Of a stretch of 64,000 bases of DNA, positions 53,711-62,108 are shown piece after piece. Where the stretch lies: positions 1,364,001-1,428,000 of the forward strand of contig NZ_CP024955.1 in NCBI RefSeq assembly GCF_002804065.1, read 5' to 3'. The translations under genes were made by a program, and so were the position numbers. The stretch is from Kyrpidia spormannii. Its GTDB lineage: Bacteria; Bacillota; Bacilli; Kyrpidiales; Kyrpidiaceae. Every line of letters begins with the position of its first letter. Within the stretch, counting starts at the first letter, position 1. The notes under the pieces were generated by a model, which saw only the letters and a program-made list of their open reading frames with translations, was not told the DNA's origin and made no database searches.

Positions 53711-54136
53711 ATGGGCGACCGGATGCGTCGTTTCTTTCAGTTCCTGGGGTTCGGGGATGAGGAGTGGGTAGAGGAACCCCGGGAGGAGGAGATCCCCGGG
53801 CCGGCGCCGGGCCCCGGGAAGAAAGGGGCGGTGGTCAGCCTTCACCAAGCGAAGTCGGTCAAATTGGTTCTCTGCGAACCCGCCCGGTTTGAAGAAGGGC
53901 AAGGGATCGCCGACCACCTCCGCAACCGCCGGGCTGCGGTGATCAATCTGCAAAAAGTCCCTTATGAAGAGGGCTTGCGGATCATGGATTTTCTCAGCGG
54001 CGTCCTGTATGCGCTGGGGGGGACGATGCAAAAGATCGGGCCCCAGATCATCCTGTGCGCCCCGGACAATGTAGACGTTCAGGGGGCGATCTCGGAATAT
54101 CTCAGCGGCCAGGAATCTCAGGACAAAACGAGGTGA
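53711..54136 (+). CDS. sepF: Cell division protein SepF
   Basis: SepF is a membrane-binding ring protein that bundles FtsZ filaments and shares the anchoring role of FtsA. 141 residues: the N-terminal amphipathic helix MRRFFQFLGFGDEEW binds membrane, a Pro-rich linker follows, then the dimerising domain (KLVLCEPARFEEGQGIADHLRNRRAAVINLQKV; RIMDFLSGVLYALGGTMQKIG). It begins directly at the ylmE stop. Confidence 0.95.
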   Translation: MGDRMRRFFQFLGFGDEEWVEEPREEEIPGPAPGPGKKGAVVSLHQAKSVKLVLCEPARFEEGQGIADHLRNRRAAVINLQKVPYEEGLRIMDFLSGVLYALGGTMQKIGPQIILCAPDNVDVQGAISEYLSGQESQDKTR

Positions 54137-54448
54137 GTGGACGCATTGAATCTGTACATCACAGTTAGCCAGGTGGTTGGCATCCTTCTCCAAGTCTACT
54201 GGTACCTGCTGGTCGCCCGAGCATTCCTATCGTTCTTTCCCGACGTCTGGGACACGTCCCTCGGCAGGTGGCTCATTCGCCTGACGGAGCCGTATTTGGC
54301 TCCCTTCCGCCGCTTCATCCCAAGTTTGCCCCTTGGAGCCATTTCCTTGGACCTTTCCTACATCGTGGCCCTTGTCGTCTATTATTTCCTTGAGCGGGGT
54401 GTCATGCTGCTGCTGTTCTGGATTTTTCGCGCGGTGGGGATGGTCTAG
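54137..54448 (+). CDS. ylmG: YggT-family membrane protein YlmG
   Basis: A 103-residue protein with two YggT helices (VGILLQVYWYLLVARAFLSFF; LDLSYIVALVVYYFLERGVMLLLF) around the loop LIRLTEPYLAPFRRFIP, which is the family signature. Its function in Bacillus is unclear; in plastids relatives affect division or cytochrome assembly. GTG 54137 follows the sepF stop with no gap. Confidence 0.93.
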   Translation: MDALNLYITVSQVVGILLQVYWYLLVARAFLSFFPDVWDTSLGRWLIRLTEPYLAPFRRFIPSLPLGAISLDLSYIVALVVYYFLERGVMLLLFWIFRAVGMV

Positions 54449-55222
54449 GTGTCGTGGCCGTGGGAAACGCATCTTCTGCCCGCGGAGCGCCCCTTTGCCC
54501 GCCAACTGGCACACTGGGCAGAGGAGGCCGGGCGGCGGTGGCGACCGGTGCTCACCGACTTTTATGATCTTCGCCGCCAGTGGATTGCCAGGGTGGTGGT
54601 GGCTTCGGTCAGCGAGATCGAGCTCAAGTCCTGGGGCGGGTATCCCGATGCCGAGCGGGTCCGGCTGTGGATTGGGCCGGAGGGGTGGGAACCGGGGGAA
54701 AGCGACTGGCAATTGGGATTTGTGAAGGTGGAGGTCCCTGGAGCCGAGTGGACGCACGGGGACGTGCTGGGGTCGATTCTCGGACTCGGGGTGCGGCGGG
54801 AGAAGATCGGAGATATTTCGGTGGTTCCGGGGGCGGCCTGGTGTGTGACAGACCGAGAGATTGCTTCGTTTTTGTGCGTGCATTGGCAGAGGGTGGGGCG
54901 ATATTCGGTGCATCCCCGCGTCGTTTCTCCGGGCGAGTTCGTGCCGCCGCGGCAATCGTGGCGGCAAGAGCGTGTTACAGTGGCCTCCCTGCGCCTGGAC
55001 GCGGTGTTGCACGAGGCGTTGCACTGGTCGCGGGCAAAGGCGGCGGAGTGGATCAAGAAAGGGATGGTGCAAGTGAATTGGGCGGTGTGCCAGGACGGCG
55101 CCCGGCCGCTTGCGGAAGGGGACGTCATCTCGGTGCGCGGGGTGGGCAGGCTGAAAATCCTCGCGCTGGAGGGGGAGAGCCGACGCGGAAGGCAGATTGT
55201 GCGGGTGGGACACCTGGAGTGA
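54449..55222 (+). CDS. ylmH: S4-domain RNA-binding protein YlmH
   Basis: A 257-residue protein with a C-terminal S4 RNA-binding domain (VASLRLDAVLHEALHWSRAKAAEWIKKGMVQVNWAVC... LAEGDVISVRGVGRLKI, about 175-245). The N-terminal YlmH domain includes GAAWCVTDREIASFL. YlmH binds the large ribosomal subunit and has been linked to ribosome quality control in B. subtilis. GTG 54449 directly follows ylmG. Confidence 0.92.
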   Translation: MSWPWETHLLPAERPFARQLAHWAEEAGRRWRPVLTDFYDLRRQWIARVVVASVSEIELKSWGGYPDAERVRLWIGPEGWEPGESDWQLGFVKVEVPGAEWTHGDVLGSILGLGVRREKIGDISVVPGAAWCVTDREIASFLCVHWQRVGRYSVHPRVVSPGEFVPPRQSWRQERVTVASLRLDAVLHEALHWSRAKAAEWIKKGMVQVNWAVCQDGARPLAEGDVISVRGVGRLKILALEGESRRGRQIVRVGHLE

Positions 55223-55297
55223 GCGGGTGCAGGATTTCCCCGCCGGGCGTCGAATTCTAGGGACAGCAGGGATGCCGATTCGGGGGAGGTGGACGGC

Positions 55298-55804
55298 GTG
55301 TCATTAACGCCGTTGGATATTCACAATAAGGAGTTTAGCGTATCCTTTCGTGGCTATAATCAAGATGAAGTGAATGAATTCTTACGGCAGGTCATCCAAG
55401 AGTTCGAAGGATTGATCCGGGAGAACAAGCAACTGGCCGAGCAGAGCCGACTCTTGGAAGAACGCCTGGCGCACTTCTCAAATCTGGAGGAGAGCTTGAG
55501 CAAGTCCATCGTCGTAGCCCAGGAAGCGGCGGAGGAGGTCAAGGCCAACGCCCGCAAAGAGGCCCAGTTGATCGTGCGGGAAGCGGAAAAAAACGCCGAC
55601 CGGATTGTCAACGAAGCGTTGATGAAATCTCGAAAGATCCTGATGGAGATGGAAGAAATCCAAAAACAGGTCTCCGTGTTCCGCACTCGCCTGCGCTCTT
55701 TGGTTCAGGCCCAATTGGAGATGATCGAAGCCCGGGACTGGGATGACCTGGCAGAAGACCTGCAGCAGGCGGGGCAACTGGAGTCCGGGACCGGAAGTCG
55801 GTGA
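55298..55804 (+). CDS. divIVA: Septum/pole-organising protein DivIVA
   Basis: A 168-residue coiled-coil protein that senses negative membrane curvature and recruits division or sporulation partners. SLTPLDIHNKEFSVSFRGYNQDEVNEFLRQV is the lipid-binding N-domain with the Phe/Arg tip; the rest is two long coiled coils. GTG 55298, after GGGGAGGTG, gives the usual N-terminus; GTG 55289 is the alternative. It closes the ylm cluster. Confidence 0.95.
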   Translation: MSLTPLDIHNKEFSVSFRGYNQDEVNEFLRQVIQEFEGLIRENKQLAEQSRLLEERLAHFSNLEESLSKSIVVAQEAAEEVKANARKEAQLIVREAEKNADRIVNEALMKSRKILMEMEEIQKQVSVFRTRLRSLVQAQLEMIEARDWDDLAEDLQQAGQLESGTGSR

Positions 55805-55814
55805 TGAGCCCGAT

Positions 55815-55843
55815 TTGACAGGCTTTCTGGCAATCTCTATACT
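55815..55843 (+). promoter_or_regulatory. ileS promoter
   Basis: Consensus TTGACA (55815-55820), a 17-nt spacer and TATACT (55838-55843). The start of transcription should be near 55850, leaving a leader of about 135 nt before ileS. Confidence 0.85.
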
Positions 55844-55849
55844 GGTGGT

Positions 55850-55956
55850 GCGGATTGGCGTCGCCGGGCGGTGGGTGCGGCGCCGCGGGAGTCAGGAGAG
55901 GGTTGTGCGGCGAAAGGTGACGGCCTCTCGTCCCTGCGCGGGGATGGGGGCTTTTT
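55850..55956 (+). promoter_or_regulatory. ileS leader attenuator, T-box-like
   Basis: A terminator hairpin (GGCCTCTCGTCCC at 55922-55934 pairing with GGGGATGGGGGC at 55940-55951, then TTTTT) precedes the ileS ribosome binding site. Its 5' arm can pair instead with GAGAGG (55896-55901), an antiterminator. GAGAGGGTTGTGCGGCGAAAG resembles a diverged T-box motif (AGGGTGGNACCGCG), the usual tRNA-sensing control of ileS in Firmicutes. The UGGN tRNA-end bulge is not clear and Stem I would have to be very short. Confidence 0.5.
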
Positions 55957-55984
55957 GTTTGTCGGGTGGAAAGGAGGACGCCTC

Positions 55985-58771
55985 ATGGACTACAGCCATA
56001 CGTTACATCTGCCGAAGACCGATTTTCCCATGAAGGGGAATTTGCCAAAGCGGGAGCCGGAGATCCAGCGGCGTTGGGAAGAGATCGGTCTGTACCGCCG
56101 ATCGGTGGAGATGCGGCGGGGACGGCCGAAGTTCATTCTTCACGATGGTCCGCCTTATGCGAATGGGAACATCCACGTTGGCCACGCCTTGAACAAGATT
56201 TTGAAGGATATGATCGTGAAATTCAAAACGATGGACGGCTTTGAAGCCCCCTATGTACCCGGGTGGGATACTCACGGTCTGCCCATTGAACACGCGATTA
56301 TCAAATCCAAGAACCTCAATCGCCACGAAATTGACGTGTTGGAGTTCCGGGAGATGTGCCGGCAATACGCTTTGGAGTACATCGACCGGCAAAAGGGGCA
56401 ATTTAAGCGTCTGGGGGTACGAGGGGATTGGGATCATCCGTATATGACCCTGGAGCCGGGTTATGAGGCCGTTCAGATCCGCATTTTTGGCGAGATGGCC
56501 AAAAAAGGTTATATCTACCAAGGCCTCAAGCCCGTCTACTGGTGTCCGTCCTGTGAAACGGCCCTGGCCGAGGCGGAGATTGAATACCGCGACAAGGTGT
56601 CACCGAGTATCTATGTAAAATTTCCCGTTGTGGACGGTCAGGGGGTCGTGGATGCAGCGGGGACCTCGGTGGTCATTTGGACGACGACGCCCTGGACGCT
56701 GGTGGCGAACCAAGCTGTGGCTCTGGGCCCGGATTTTCGCTATATTTTGGTGGAAGTGGGCAGTGAGCGATGGGTGGTGGCCAAAGACCGGTTGTCAGAC
56801 GTGCTGAAAGCCGCGGGGCGGGATCCCGGAGCAGGGCGGGTCATCAAGGAATTCGACGGCAGGGTGCTAGAGGGGGCGATTCTCCAGCATCCTTTCCATA
56901 AGGGTCGGCAGGTTCCGGTGGTGCTGGGCGATCATGTCACCCTGGATGCAGGTACCGGCGCCGTTCATACGGCTCCGGGCCACGGCATGGAGGACTATCT
57001 GGTCGGCCTCAAGTACCACCTCCCGTTAGAAGCTCCGATTGATGACCGAGGCCGTTTTACCGAGGCCGGTCAGCCGGTGGCGGGACAATTCTACGCGAAG
57101 GCCAACGATGTTTTGTGCGATCTTTTGCGCCGGGAAGGGGCCATGGTGGCCGAGGGGGAAATCCGCCACCAGTACCCGCACTGCTGGCGGTGCAAAAATC
57201 CGGTTATCTTTCGGGCCACGGAACAGTGGTTTGCCTCCATCGACAAGTTTCGTCAGGAGATGCTGGACGAGATCGAGAAGGTCCAGTGGATTCCCTCCTG
57301 GGGCAAACAGCGGATTCACAACATGGTGGCCGAACGCCAGGATTGGTGCATCTCCCGCCAGCGGGTCTGGGGGGTGCCGATCCCGATTTTTTATTGTGAA
57401 ACCTGTGGGGAAACGGTGATCGACGACCAGACCATCGACCATGTGGCTCGGTTGTTTGAGCAGCACGGCTCGCAGGTGTGGTTTGCCCGGGAGGCCAAAG
57501 ACTTGCTCCCGGAGGGCTATCGGTGCCGATGCGGCGGCGATTCGTTCCGCAAGGAAACGGACATCATGGACGTGTGGTTTGACTCGGGGTCGAGCCATAT
57601 GGCGGTGTTGGAGCGGAGGCCGGAGCTTCGCTGGCCCGCCGACATGTACCTGGAAGGATCGGACCAGCATCGGGGATGGTTCAATTCATCCCTTTCTACG
57701 GCTGTGGCGGTAAAGGGACAAGCTCCTTACCGGGCGGTGCTGACCCATGGATTCCTGTTGGACGGCGAAGGGCGCAAGATGTCCAAGAGTCTAGGGAATG
57801 TGGTGGATCCCCTGGAGGTGATGGATCGCCTGGGGGCGGATATCTTGAGGCTCTGGGTGGCGTCGGTGGATTACCGCTCGGATGCCCGGGTGTCCGACGC
57901 CATCCTGAAGCAAGTCGCCGAGGTCTATCGCAAGATCCGGAATACTTTCCGGTTTTTGCTTGGGAACTTGAACGATTTTGATCCGGCCGCCCACCGCACA
58001 TCTTACGAAAATATGACAGAACTCGACCGCTGGGCCCTGGATCAACTCCAACGGCTGGTAGAACGGACGAGTGCCGCGTATCGGAATTACGAGTTTCACC
58101 TGGTGTTTCACGCCGTGCACAATTTTTGCGCCGTTCAGATGAGCGCTTTTTACCTCGATGTGCTCAAGGACCGGTTGTATTGTAGCCGTGAGGCGGATCC
58201 GATTCGGCGGTCGGCCCAGACGGCCATGTACGAGATCCTGGTGACTCTGGTGAAATTGGTGGCTCCCATCATCAGTCACACCGCTGATGAAGTGTGGAGT
58301 TACATTCCGGGGGTAAAAGGGCCGAGCGCCCAGTTGGAGGACTGGCCCCAGGTGCGGTCCGAGTGGAAAGATGACGCCCTGATGCGCAAGTGGGAACGGA
58401 TTCTGGAGTTCCGGTACGAGGTGGCCAAGGGGTTGGAGACAGCCCGACAACAGAAGGTGATCGGCAATAGCCTCGGGGCGGCGGTGGAGGTGTGGCTCGG
58501 TCCGAGATTTGAAGACATCCGGGAAATGGCCGAGGAGCTGCCCCAGATTCTCATCGTTTCCCAAGTGTCGGTTCACGGACCGGAAGAGACGGTCCCTTCG
58601 GACGCCTTGGAATTTGAAGGAGTCAGCGTCAGAGTCACCCCCGCTCAAGGTGAAAAATGTCAGCGTTGCTGGATGGTGTTGCCTGAGGTCGGGACGGTGG
58701 AGGGTCACCCGGACCTGTGTCGGCGGTGCGCCGAGGTGGTCGATGGGCTTCCCCTTGATGACCGATCCTGA
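55985..58771 (+). CDS. ileS: Isoleucyl-tRNA synthetase
   Basis: A class I aminoacyl-tRNA synthetase of 928 residues. HIGH-type motif in PYANGNIHVGHALNK near residue 57, editing domain (TTTPWTLVANQAV; GTGAVHTAPGHGMEDY), KMSKSLGN near 600, and a C-terminal zinc finger (CQRCWMV...CRRCAEVV), which places it in the IleRS1 bacterial type. ATG 55985 after AAAGGAGG. The gene is controlled by its own promoter and attenuator. Confidence 0.97.
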   Translation: MDYSHTLHLPKTDFPMKGNLPKREPEIQRRWEEIGLYRRSVEMRRGRPKFILHDGPPYANGNIHVGHALNKILKDMIVKFKTMDGFEAPYVPGWDTHGLPIEHAIIKSKNLNRHEIDVLEFREMCRQYALEYIDRQKGQFKRLGVRGDWDHPYMTLEPGYEAVQIRIFGEMAKKGYIYQGLKPVYWCPSCETALAEAEIEYRDKVSPSIYVKFPVVDGQGVVDAAGTSVVIWTTTPWTLVANQAVALGPDFRYILVEVGSERWVVAKDRLSDVLKAAGRDPGAGRVIKEFDGRVLEGAILQHPFHKGRQVPVVLGDHVTLDAGTGAVHTAPGHGMEDYLVGLKYHLPLEAPIDDRGRFTEAGQPVAGQFYAKANDVLCDLLRREGAMVAEGEIRHQYPHCWRCKNPVIFRATEQWFASIDKFRQEMLDEIEKVQWIPSWGKQRIHNMVAERQDWCISRQRVWGVPIPIFYCETCGETVIDDQTIDHVARLFEQHGSQVWFAREAKDLLPEGYRCRCGGDSFRKETDIMDVWFDSGSSHMAVLERRPELRWPADMYLEGSDQHRGWFNSSLSTAVAVKGQAPYRAVLTHGFLLDGEGRKMSKSLGNVVDPLEVMDRLGADILRLWVASVDYRSDARVSDAILKQVAEVYRKIRNTFRFLLGNLNDFDPAAHRTSYENMTELDRWALDQLQRLVERTSAAYRNYEFHLVFHAVHNFCAVQMSAFYLDVLKDRLYCSREADPIRRSAQTAMYEILVTLVKLVAPIISHTADEVWSYIPGVKGPSAQLEDWPQVRSEWKDDALMRKWERILEFRYEVAKGLETARQQKVIGNSLGAAVEVWLGPRFEDIREMAEELPQILIVSQVSVHGPEETVPSDALEFEGVSVRVTPAQGEKCQRCWMVLPEVGTVEGHPDLCRRCAEVVDGLPLDDRS

Positions 58772-58783
58772 ACGTGCTACAAT
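58755..58783 (+). promoter_or_regulatory. Promoter of the M-box transcript
   Basis: TTGATG (58755-58760), a 17-nt spacer and TACAAT (58778-58783) with an extended TGC before it. It overlaps the last codons of ileS, and transcription should start near 58790, just before the riboswitch. Confidence 0.75.
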
Positions 58784-58806
58784 CGCCATGGCCAAACAAG
58801 AAGATT

Positions 58807-58975
58807 TCACCATCCTCGTTAGGTGAGGCGTGTGTACAAACACAGGCCACTGCCCGGAAACGTCGAAAGACGCCAATGGGTAGACCAGGGATTGCCGGAT
58901 TAAGGCTTTCCCTAAGGTGGCTGAGCATCCGGGCTCTACGTTGTACACTGCCGAAGCTCAACCAGGGGGAAGGTG
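58807..58975 (+). promoter_or_regulatory. M-box (ykoK) Mg2+ riboswitch
   Basis: The sequence carries the M-box landmarks in order: CGTTAGGTGAGGC (58817-58829), ACTGCCC (58849-58855), AAAGACGCCAATGGGTAG (58866-58883), TAAGG twice (58901-58905 and 58913-58917), GCTGAGCATCC and CTCTACG (58920-58940), and the closing ACACTGCCGAAGCTCAACC (58945-58963). P1 pairs CACCATCCTCGTT (58808-58820) with the 58960-58975 strand. M-box RNAs fold on Mg2+ and shut off Mg2+ transport genes. Here the next gene is an ABC permease. Confidence 0.93.
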
Positions 58976-59017
58976 TGCGTTTTGCGCATGGTTTCCCCCG
59001 GCTTCGGGGGTTTTTTT
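58965..59017 (+). terminator. M-box expression platform: terminator and antiterminator
   Basis: The terminator is CCCCCG-GCTT-CGGGGG (58995-59010) followed by seven T residues. The alternative antiterminator pairs GGGGGAA (58965-58971) with TTTCCCCC (58992-58999), enclosing GTGTGCG/GCGCAT. GGGGGAA is also the 3' strand of P1. So Mg2+-stabilised P1 frees the terminator (OFF) and low Mg2+ favours read-through (ON). Confidence 0.9.
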
Positions 59018-59060
59018 GTGGAGTAAAGACCATCCTGTGGGAAGAAAGGGGGAGACGGAG

Positions 59061-60770
59061 ATGCCCGCCTACGGACAGGTCCGAAAAAAGACGGCTTGGT
59101 GGGTGGATGCGGCGTTATTGGCCGGGGTGCTGGGGCTCCTGTACGGCATCGTGCAGGTGGGGAAGGGGATGGTAGAACCTTATGCGCCCCAGTCGATGAC
59201 CGTTTCCCTCGACCCTGCGGCCCTCCCATACTACGCCGGACGGAGCTTAATGCGGATGTTTTTGGCTCTCGGGGCTTCGGTGGTGTTTACGGTTTTGTAT
59301 GCCCGCCTGGCTTCCCGGAGCCGGCTGGGGGAACGCATTCTGATCCCTCTGCTCGATATTCTGCAATCGGTCCCGGTGCTCGGGTTCTTGTCAGTGACGG
59401 TGGTCGGGTTTATGGCACTGTTTCCGGGGAGTTTGTTGGGACCGGAATTGGCTTCGATTTTTGCGATATTTACCGGTCAAGTGTGGAACATGACCTTTGG
59501 GTTTTATCAATCGATTACAGGAGTCCCGAAGGAACTCCGGGAGGCGAGTCGGCTATACGGGCTCGGCGGGATCCGCCGGTTTTTCGTGTTGGATTTTGCG
59601 TACGGGGCGGTGCCGTTGGTTTGGAACAGCATGATGTCCTTTGGGGGAGGATGGTTTTTTCTCGCCGTCAGCGAGTCCATCACCGTGTTGCACCGGGATA
59701 TCCGCTTACCCGGGATCGGATCGTACATGGCGGCGGCGATGGATGAGGGAGATGTCCGAGCTCTTTTGTATGCCATGGTCACCATGGTCATCGTCATTAT
59801 TGTCGTGGATCAACTGTTCTGGCGTCCCCTGGTCGCATGGACCCAGCGCTTCAAAGTGGAGCAGACGGCGGGTCTGGATCTGCCCACTTCGTGGATGTTA
59901 ACGCTATTGCGGCGTTCCCACATTGCCGAGTGGGCCCGCCGGGTGTTTTTTGAACCGGCCTGGTCGTGGATGATTGCGGGGCGGCCCCCTCGGGCGCCTC
60001 GGATCCGGAAGCCTTCGGTGGCCAAAAAAGTCGTCTCCGCAATGATCTGGGCCGCGGTGTTTGTGGTCGTGGTGTACTGGATCATCCGGGGCGGGCTGAT
60101 GCTGAGGGAACTGGGGTGGAGAGAACTCCTTTCCCCGGTGCTTTATGGCGTACTCACTCTTCTCCGGGTGGCGGCGGCGGTGCTGCTCGGAGCGCTGTGG
60201 ACGATCCCCGTGGGCGTGTGGATCGGCACGCACCCGAAATGGTCCCGGGTGGCCCAACCGGCGGTTCTGGTGGCGGCTTCGTTTCCGGCCAATATGTTTT
60301 TTCCGCTGATTACCGCGGCTTTTTTGTCCTTGCACGTAAGCCTTGAGTGGGGATCGGTGGTACTGATGATGCTGGGAACCCAGTGGTATATCTTATTCAA
60401 TGTGATCGCCGGGGCGTCAGCCATTCCGGGCGACCTCCGGGAAGCGAGCGATTTGATGCGCCTTGGCGGATGGCGCCGATGGAGGCTGCTCATTCTGCCC
60501 GTGATTTTTCCGTCTTTGGTCACCGGGCTGGTGACGGCGGCCGGAGGGGCTTGGAACGCGAGCATCGTCGCCGAGGTGGTTTCCTGGAAGGGGACCCAGC
60601 TGGCGGCCACCGGGCTCGGGGCGTACATCACCCGGGCGACCACCAATGGCGATTGGCCGGCGATTGTCTGGGGTATTGTCGTGATGGCCGCTTTTGTCGT
60701 CGCGGTAAACCGCCTGTTGTGGAGGCGTTTGTATCGGTTGGCTGAAAACCGGTACCGGTTGGAAGTGTGA
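59061..60770 (+). CDS. Duplicated ABC transporter permease under M-box control
   Basis: A 569-residue fusion of two binding-protein-dependent transport permease domains of the NitT/TauT-like class. Each half has about six helices and an EAA loop: GVPKELREASRLYGLGGIRRF (near 155) and AIPGDLREASDLMRLGGWRRW (near 455). A hydrophilic linker (about 270-320) joins them. One polypeptide thus gives both membrane halves. ATG 59061 after AAAGGGGGAG. The Mg2+ riboswitch directly upstream argues for Mg2+ or another divalent cation rather than nitrate or taurine; substrate is inferred, not proven. Confidence 0.85.
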   Translation: MPAYGQVRKKTAWWVDAALLAGVLGLLYGIVQVGKGMVEPYAPQSMTVSLDPAALPYYAGRSLMRMFLALGASVVFTVLYARLASRSRLGERILIPLLDILQSVPVLGFLSVTVVGFMALFPGSLLGPELASIFAIFTGQVWNMTFGFYQSITGVPKELREASRLYGLGGIRRFFVLDFAYGAVPLVWNSMMSFGGGWFFLAVSESITVLHRDIRLPGIGSYMAAAMDEGDVRALLYAMVTMVIVIIVVDQLFWRPLVAWTQRFKVEQTAGLDLPTSWMLTLLRRSHIAEWARRVFFEPAWSWMIAGRPPRAPRIRKPSVAKKVVSAMIWAAVFVVVVYWIIRGGLMLRELGWRELLSPVLYGVLTLLRVAAAVLLGALWTIPVGVWIGTHPKWSRVAQPAVLVAASFPANMFFPLITAAFLSLHVSLEWGSVVLMMLGTQWYILFNVIAGASAIPGDLREASDLMRLGGWRRWRLLILPVIFPSLVTGLVTAAGGAWNASIVAEVVSWKGTQLAATGLGAYITRATTNGDWPAIVWGIVVMAAFVVAVNRLLWRRLYRLAENRYRLEV

Positions 60771-60784
60771 GAGGGGGGGCAGGG

Positions 60785-62068
60785 ATGGCTCTTCTAGAAT
60801 TGCGCCACGTGTCCAAGGACTGGGAAGTGGGTCCGGGTACTACAACGACGATCCTCAAAGATGTCTCGCTCAAAGTGGAAGAGGGGGATTTTGTCGCCCT
60901 CCTCGGCCCTTCGGGATCGGGCAAATCGACCTTATTGCGGATTATCGCCGGGTTGATTCCCCCCACCGAGGGTCAGGTCTTGTACCACGGCCGGCCGGTG
61001 GATGGGGTGGCGCCAGGAGTGGCGATGATTTTTCAAAACTTTGCCCTGTTTCCGTGGCTGACGGTGTTGGAGAATGTCGAGCTCGGGTTAGAGCGGACTG
61101 ACATGCCACCTGCGGAAAAAAGGCAGCGGGCTTTGCAAGTCATCGATATGGTGGGCTTGGACGGCTTTGAGACGGCGTTTCCGAAGGAGTTGTCCGGTGG
61201 CATGAGACAGCGGGTGGGTTTTGGCCGGGCACTGGTGGCCGAACCCGATATCCTCCTCATGGATGAACCCTTTTCGGCCCTGGACGTGTTGACCGCTGAG
61301 AATCTGCGCCGGGATCTGTTGGAATTGTGGCTTGAGAAAAAGATTCGGACCAAGGCCATCGTCCTCGTTACCCACAGTATTGAGGAGGCGGTGTACCTGG
61401 CCAGCCGGGCCGTCGTGCTTTCCCGGGACCCGGCCCAGGTGGTGACGGACATCCGAATCACTCTGCCGCACTGGCGGGATAAACAGTCCCCGACTTTTCT
61501 TTCGTTGGTCGATCAACTCTATGCCATTATCACCCGACGAACCCCCGTGGCAGAAGCGGTGCCTGCGGCGGCAAAATCGATGACCCGGGTGCCGGAGGTG
61601 CGCTCGGGTGCCCTCACGGGACTGCTGGAGCTTTTGGATGATCTGGAAAGCCGCACGGATTTGTATAAATTGGCGGACAACCTGATGCTGGATGTGGAAG
61701 ATTTTCTGCCCATTGTAGAAGGGGCCGAACTTTTGGGGTTGGTCAAGGTGGAGCACGGCGACATTGAACTGACCGACGTCGGGCGGCGGTTTGCCGACGC
61801 CAGCGTGCTGGAGAGAAAGGAAATTTTTCGCGATCTGGTGTTAAAAAAGGTCCCGACCATGGAGAAAATGTTATGGGTGCTTCAGTCAAAACGGAATAAG
61901 CAGATTGCCCGGGAATTTTTCCTGCAGATTTTCGAGCGGAGGTTCAGTCCGGAAGAGGCGGCCAAGCAACTGGATATTCTCATCGACTGGGGGCGCTACG
62001 CGGAACTGTTCGGCTATGATGAGCAGGGAGGGCGCCTGTATCTTGAAGGGGAAGAGGATGCGCCGTAA
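60785..62068 (+). CDS. ABC transporter ATPase with C-terminal AAA-associated domain
   Basis: 427 residues. The ABC domain has Walker A GPSGSGKST (41-49), Q-loop MIFQNFALFPW, signature LSGGMRQR (136-143) and Walker B ILLMDEP (156-162). After residue about 275 comes an extra 150-residue helical domain (GALTGLLELLDDLESRTDLYKLADNLMLDVEDFLPIVEGAELLGLV...) of the 'AAA-associated' C-terminal type, winged-helix-like, which could be a regulatory sensor. ATG 60785 after GAGGGGGGG. It follows the permease by 14 bases; no binding-protein gene is present. Confidence 0.88.
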   Translation: MALLELRHVSKDWEVGPGTTTTILKDVSLKVEEGDFVALLGPSGSGKSTLLRIIAGLIPPTEGQVLYHGRPVDGVAPGVAMIFQNFALFPWLTVLENVELGLERTDMPPAEKRQRALQVIDMVGLDGFETAFPKELSGGMRQRVGFGRALVAEPDILLMDEPFSALDVLTAENLRRDLLELWLEKKIRTKAIVLVTHSIEEAVYLASRAVVLSRDPAQVVTDIRITLPHWRDKQSPTFLSLVDQLYAIITRRTPVAEAVPAAAKSMTRVPEVRSGALTGLLELLDDLESRTDLYKLADNLMLDVEDFLPIVEGAELLGLVKVEHGDIELTDVGRRFADASVLERKEIFRDLVLKKVPTMEKMLWVLQSKRNKQIAREFFLQIFERRFSPEEAAKQLDILIDWGRYAELFGYDEQGGRLYLEGEEDAP

Positions 62069-62108
62069 GGGTCGAACCGTGGCGGATTCCCTCGATTTTC
62101 CTGTTCTT

